Source: Hyphomicrobiales bacterium (lineage in GTDB: Bacteria; Pseudomonadota; Alphaproteobacteria; Rhizobiales; Aestuariivirgaceae). From it: a DNA stretch of 64,000 nucleotides. The number at the start of each line of letters is the position of its first letter. Position 1 is the stretch's first letter. Shown one piece after another: positions 62,276 through 64,000 of this stretch. The position numbers and the translations under genes were made by a program. The DNA is taken from assembly GCA_025363755.1 (NCBI GenBank), contig JANYLQ010000032.1, positions 1 to 64,000 of the forward strand. Reading direction: 5' to 3'. The notes beneath the pieces were generated by a model. It was not told where the DNA came from and did not search any database. It saw only the letters and a program-made list of their open reading frames with translations.

Positions 62276-62395
62276 TTTTTTCGTTCTGAAGTCTCAAGTT
62301 CTCGCAATTACTTTCGGCTATTGAACCATGCCTTGCGCTTTAAACCGTGATTTGATTTAACGATTAGCTCCCGCAGCATCAAAAAGAGGTACCCC

Positions 62396-63778
62396 ATGAC
62401 AACCCATTTCGACGCCATCATCATTGGTTCTGGCCAAGCGGGGCCGTCACTTGCCGAGCGGCTTTCGAACGCGGGGCGCAAAGTTGCAATTATCGAACGC
62501 GAAAATTTCGGCGGCACTTGTGTAAACAATGGCTGCGTTCCAACAAAGACCATGCTGGCCTCTGCTTATGCTGCCCATTTGGCGAGTCGCGCTTCAGAAT
62601 ACGGCGTTGAAATTGAGGGGTCCATCAAGGTCGATATGGCACGCGTTATGGCCCGCAAAGATGCGATCGTTGAAAAATCGCGCAATGGTGTCGAAAATTG
62701 GATGATGGGCTTAGAGAATGGAAAAGTTTACCGTGGGCATGCGCGGTTTACAGGCCCCAAAAGTGTCAGTGTCAATGAAGAGACTATTTCTGCCGATAAT
62801 ATTTTCATTAATACGGGTGGTCGCGCGTTTGTGCCACCAATTCCTGGTGCCGACAAAATTCCATATCTTACCAATGCCTCGATGATGAGCGTTAATTTTC
62901 TGCCTGAACATCTTGTGATCATCGGAGGCAGCTATATTGGGCTTGAGTTTGCACAAGCTTTCCGTCGATTTGGTTCGCGTGTGACGGTGATTGAAATGGC
63001 CGACCGTTTGATTGCGCGCGAAGATGATGATGTGTGTTTGGCCGTGCAAGACATCCTCGAAAAGGAGGGCATTGATGTGCGGCTCAACGCCAAAAATTTG
63101 TCGTTCGATAAGTCGGGCGATGTTATTCATGTGAATATTGAAAGCAAGACTGGAGCAGCGCGGATTGATTGCAGCCACGTGTTGATGGCCGTTGGACGGC
63201 AACCCAACACCGAAGATCTGGGGCTCGATAGAGCAGGCATTGCTACTGATGCGAAAGGCTTCATCATCGTTGATGATCAATGCCGCACCAATGTTGATGG
63301 TATATGGGCGATGGGCGATGTGAATGGTCGTGGCGCGTTCACGCACACGTCTTACAATGATTATGAGATTGTTGCGGCCAACTTGCTCGACAATGACCCG
63401 CGCCGGATTTCAGACCGCATCTCTTGCTACGGCCTGTTTGTTGATCCGCCTTTGGGCCGCGTGGGATTAAGCGAAAAAGAAGTGCGCGCCAAGGGCATCA
63501 AAGCGCTGGTTGCAAAGCGCATGATGACCTCAATCGGCAGAGCCCGTGAGCGCGGCGAAATCCAAGGTTTTATGAAAGTTATTGTGGATGCCGAGAGCAA
63601 AAAAATTCTGGGCGCGGCCATTCTTGGTATTGGTGGCGACGAAGTTGTGCATGCGTTTCTTGATATTATGGCAGTGGGTGCGCCCTATACGGCGATCTCG
63701 CGGACAATGCATATTCACCCCACTGTGTCAGAATATTTGCCAACAATTTTGCAGGATTTGAAGCCACTGGAAGCATAA
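62396..63778 (+). CDS. MerA/Lpd-like pyridine nucleotide-disulfide oxidoreductase
   Basis: A 460-residue flavoprotein: N-terminal FAD motif AIIIGSGQAGPSLAERLS, redox-active disulfide GGTCVNNGCVPTK (Cys42, Cys47), a second Rossmann motif IIGGSYIGLEFAQAF, FAD site GDVNGRGAFTHTS, and C-terminal HIHPTVSE, the His-Glu pair. It resembles mercuric reductase or dihydrolipoamide dehydrogenase but lacks the N-terminal mercury-binding domain. The thiol substrate is unknown. AAAGAGGTACCCC precedes the ATG. Confidence 0.88.
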   Translation: MTTHFDAIIIGSGQAGPSLAERLSNAGRKVAIIERENFGGTCVNNGCVPTKTMLASAYAAHLASRASEYGVEIEGSIKVDMARVMARKDAIVEKSRNGVENWMMGLENGKVYRGHARFTGPKSVSVNEETISADNIFINTGGRAFVPPIPGADKIPYLTNASMMSVNFLPEHLVIIGGSYIGLEFAQAFRRFGSRVTVIEMADRLIAREDDDVCLAVQDILEKEGIDVRLNAKNLSFDKSGDVIHVNIESKTGAARIDCSHVLMAVGRQPNTEDLGLDRAGIATDAKGFIIVDDQCRTNVDGIWAMGDVNGRGAFTHTSYNDYEIVAANLLDNDPRRISDRISCYGLFVDPPLGRVGLSEKEVRAKGIKALVAKRMMTSIGRARERGEIQGFMKVIVDAESKKILGAAILGIGGDEVVHAFLDIMAVGAPYTAISRTMHIHPTVSEYLPTILQDLKPLEA

Positions 63779-63941
63779 TACTGGCGTCCTCTACTGCGTA
63801 GCGGGAGAGGAAAGAGGCCTGTTGCAAAACAACGGGATAGGTGAGGGGTCATGGACGAGAGGTCGCATTTCAATAACTCGAATAATTAGTGGGGTGCAGT
63901 CCAAGGGTGTCACCGTAACCCCGTGCCACAGCTTAATCGAT

Positions 63942-64000
63942 TTATTGCCTCAGCCGAATGGCTTGTTGGAGCTCATCTGCGTAAGCTTCGATCGGAATGC
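63942..64000 (-). CDS. Possible C-terminus of a gene that continues past the window end
   Basis: On the minus strand the frame entering at 64000 reads IPIEAYADELQQAIRLRQ and ends with TAA at 63942-63944. The composition is reasonable for a helical C-terminus, but 18 residues cannot be assigned. From 63779 to 63941 I see no gene. Confidence 0.3.
   Translation of the reverse strand, partial: IPIEAYADELQQAIRLRQ

Noticed and set aside
1-64000. CRISPR arrays, tRNA, rRNA, prophage or transposase genes
   Set aside because: No regularly spaced direct repeats, no tRNA T-arm and acceptor pairs, no integrase or transposase motifs were found. The repeats present are palindromic and dispersed.

Overview
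The window is a chromosomal segment from an alphaproteobacterium, most likely Hyphomicrobiales (Rhizobiales) or a close relative. The evidence is gene order. It carries a zapA / 6S RNA / 5-formyltetrahydrofolate cyclo-ligase / YmdB block divergent from transketolase, an unbroken yebC-ruvC-ruvA-ruvB-ybgC-tolQRAB-pal-cpoB-tilS-ftsH-folP-glmM block, the alphaproteobacterial cell-cycle proteins RcdA and TrcR (DUF1013), small DUF1192 and DUF465 proteins, a serC leader element, and candidate CtrA and EcfG sites. Codon use looks moderate in G+C for this group, and TTG start codons are common (purE, rpsU, potA, ftsH and others).

Layout. 1-650: intergenic palindromic repeats around a decayed GIY-YIG nuclease. 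648-4144: rcdA, an unannotated small-RNA candidate, DUF1192, a quinone oxidoreductase, trcR and an atypical SDR. 4316-9420: two SDRs, a drug-type MFS pump, a PAP2-type lipid enzyme, a VOC protein and a divergent DUF465 pair. 9432-11353: purE-purK and rpsU. 11426-17373 (minus): a secreted glycosidase-RTX fusion, an inositol-monophosphatase protein, a Sel1-repeat protein, a ThiE-like protein and an Fsr-type pump. 17447-21617 (minus): pgk and tkt, separated by a repeat-flanked trypsin-like protease where many relatives have gap. 21817-25937: DUF4164, zapA, a DUF817 / cytochrome b561 / PepSY group, 6S RNA, fau and ymdB. 26057-29926: a spermidine/putrescine-type ABC importer. 30337-31799: small unknown genes and a DMT exporter. 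31931-47127: the DNA-repair and Tol-Pal block through ftsH, folP and glmM. 47116-52372: an exporter, a beta-barrel protein, a dienelactone hydrolase and serC-serA. 52535-57259: two exported proteins of unclear role and purA. 57256-63778: a membrane protein, an EAL phosphodiesterase, CAP and CHRD proteins, a diacylglycerol-kinase / PAP2 pair and a MerA-like flavoprotein.

Most of the window is core housekeeping: cell-division timing, envelope integrity, purine, serine and folate synthesis, and Holliday-junction processing. The accessory signal lies in a family of palindromic repeats of about 75-95 bp (at least five whole units, plus split ones). In two places the short linker between the two arms is replaced by an unrelated single gene: the GIY-YIG remnant and the trypsin-like protease. 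That repeat-with-cargo arrangement is the most interesting structure here. Other items worth attention are a terminator-bearing small RNA at 1279-1390, a full-consensus CtrA box in front of an unknown 90-residue gene, a membrane protein inserted between ruvA and ruvB, and the glycosidase-RTX fusion. I see no CRISPR array, tRNA, rRNA, prophage or transposase.
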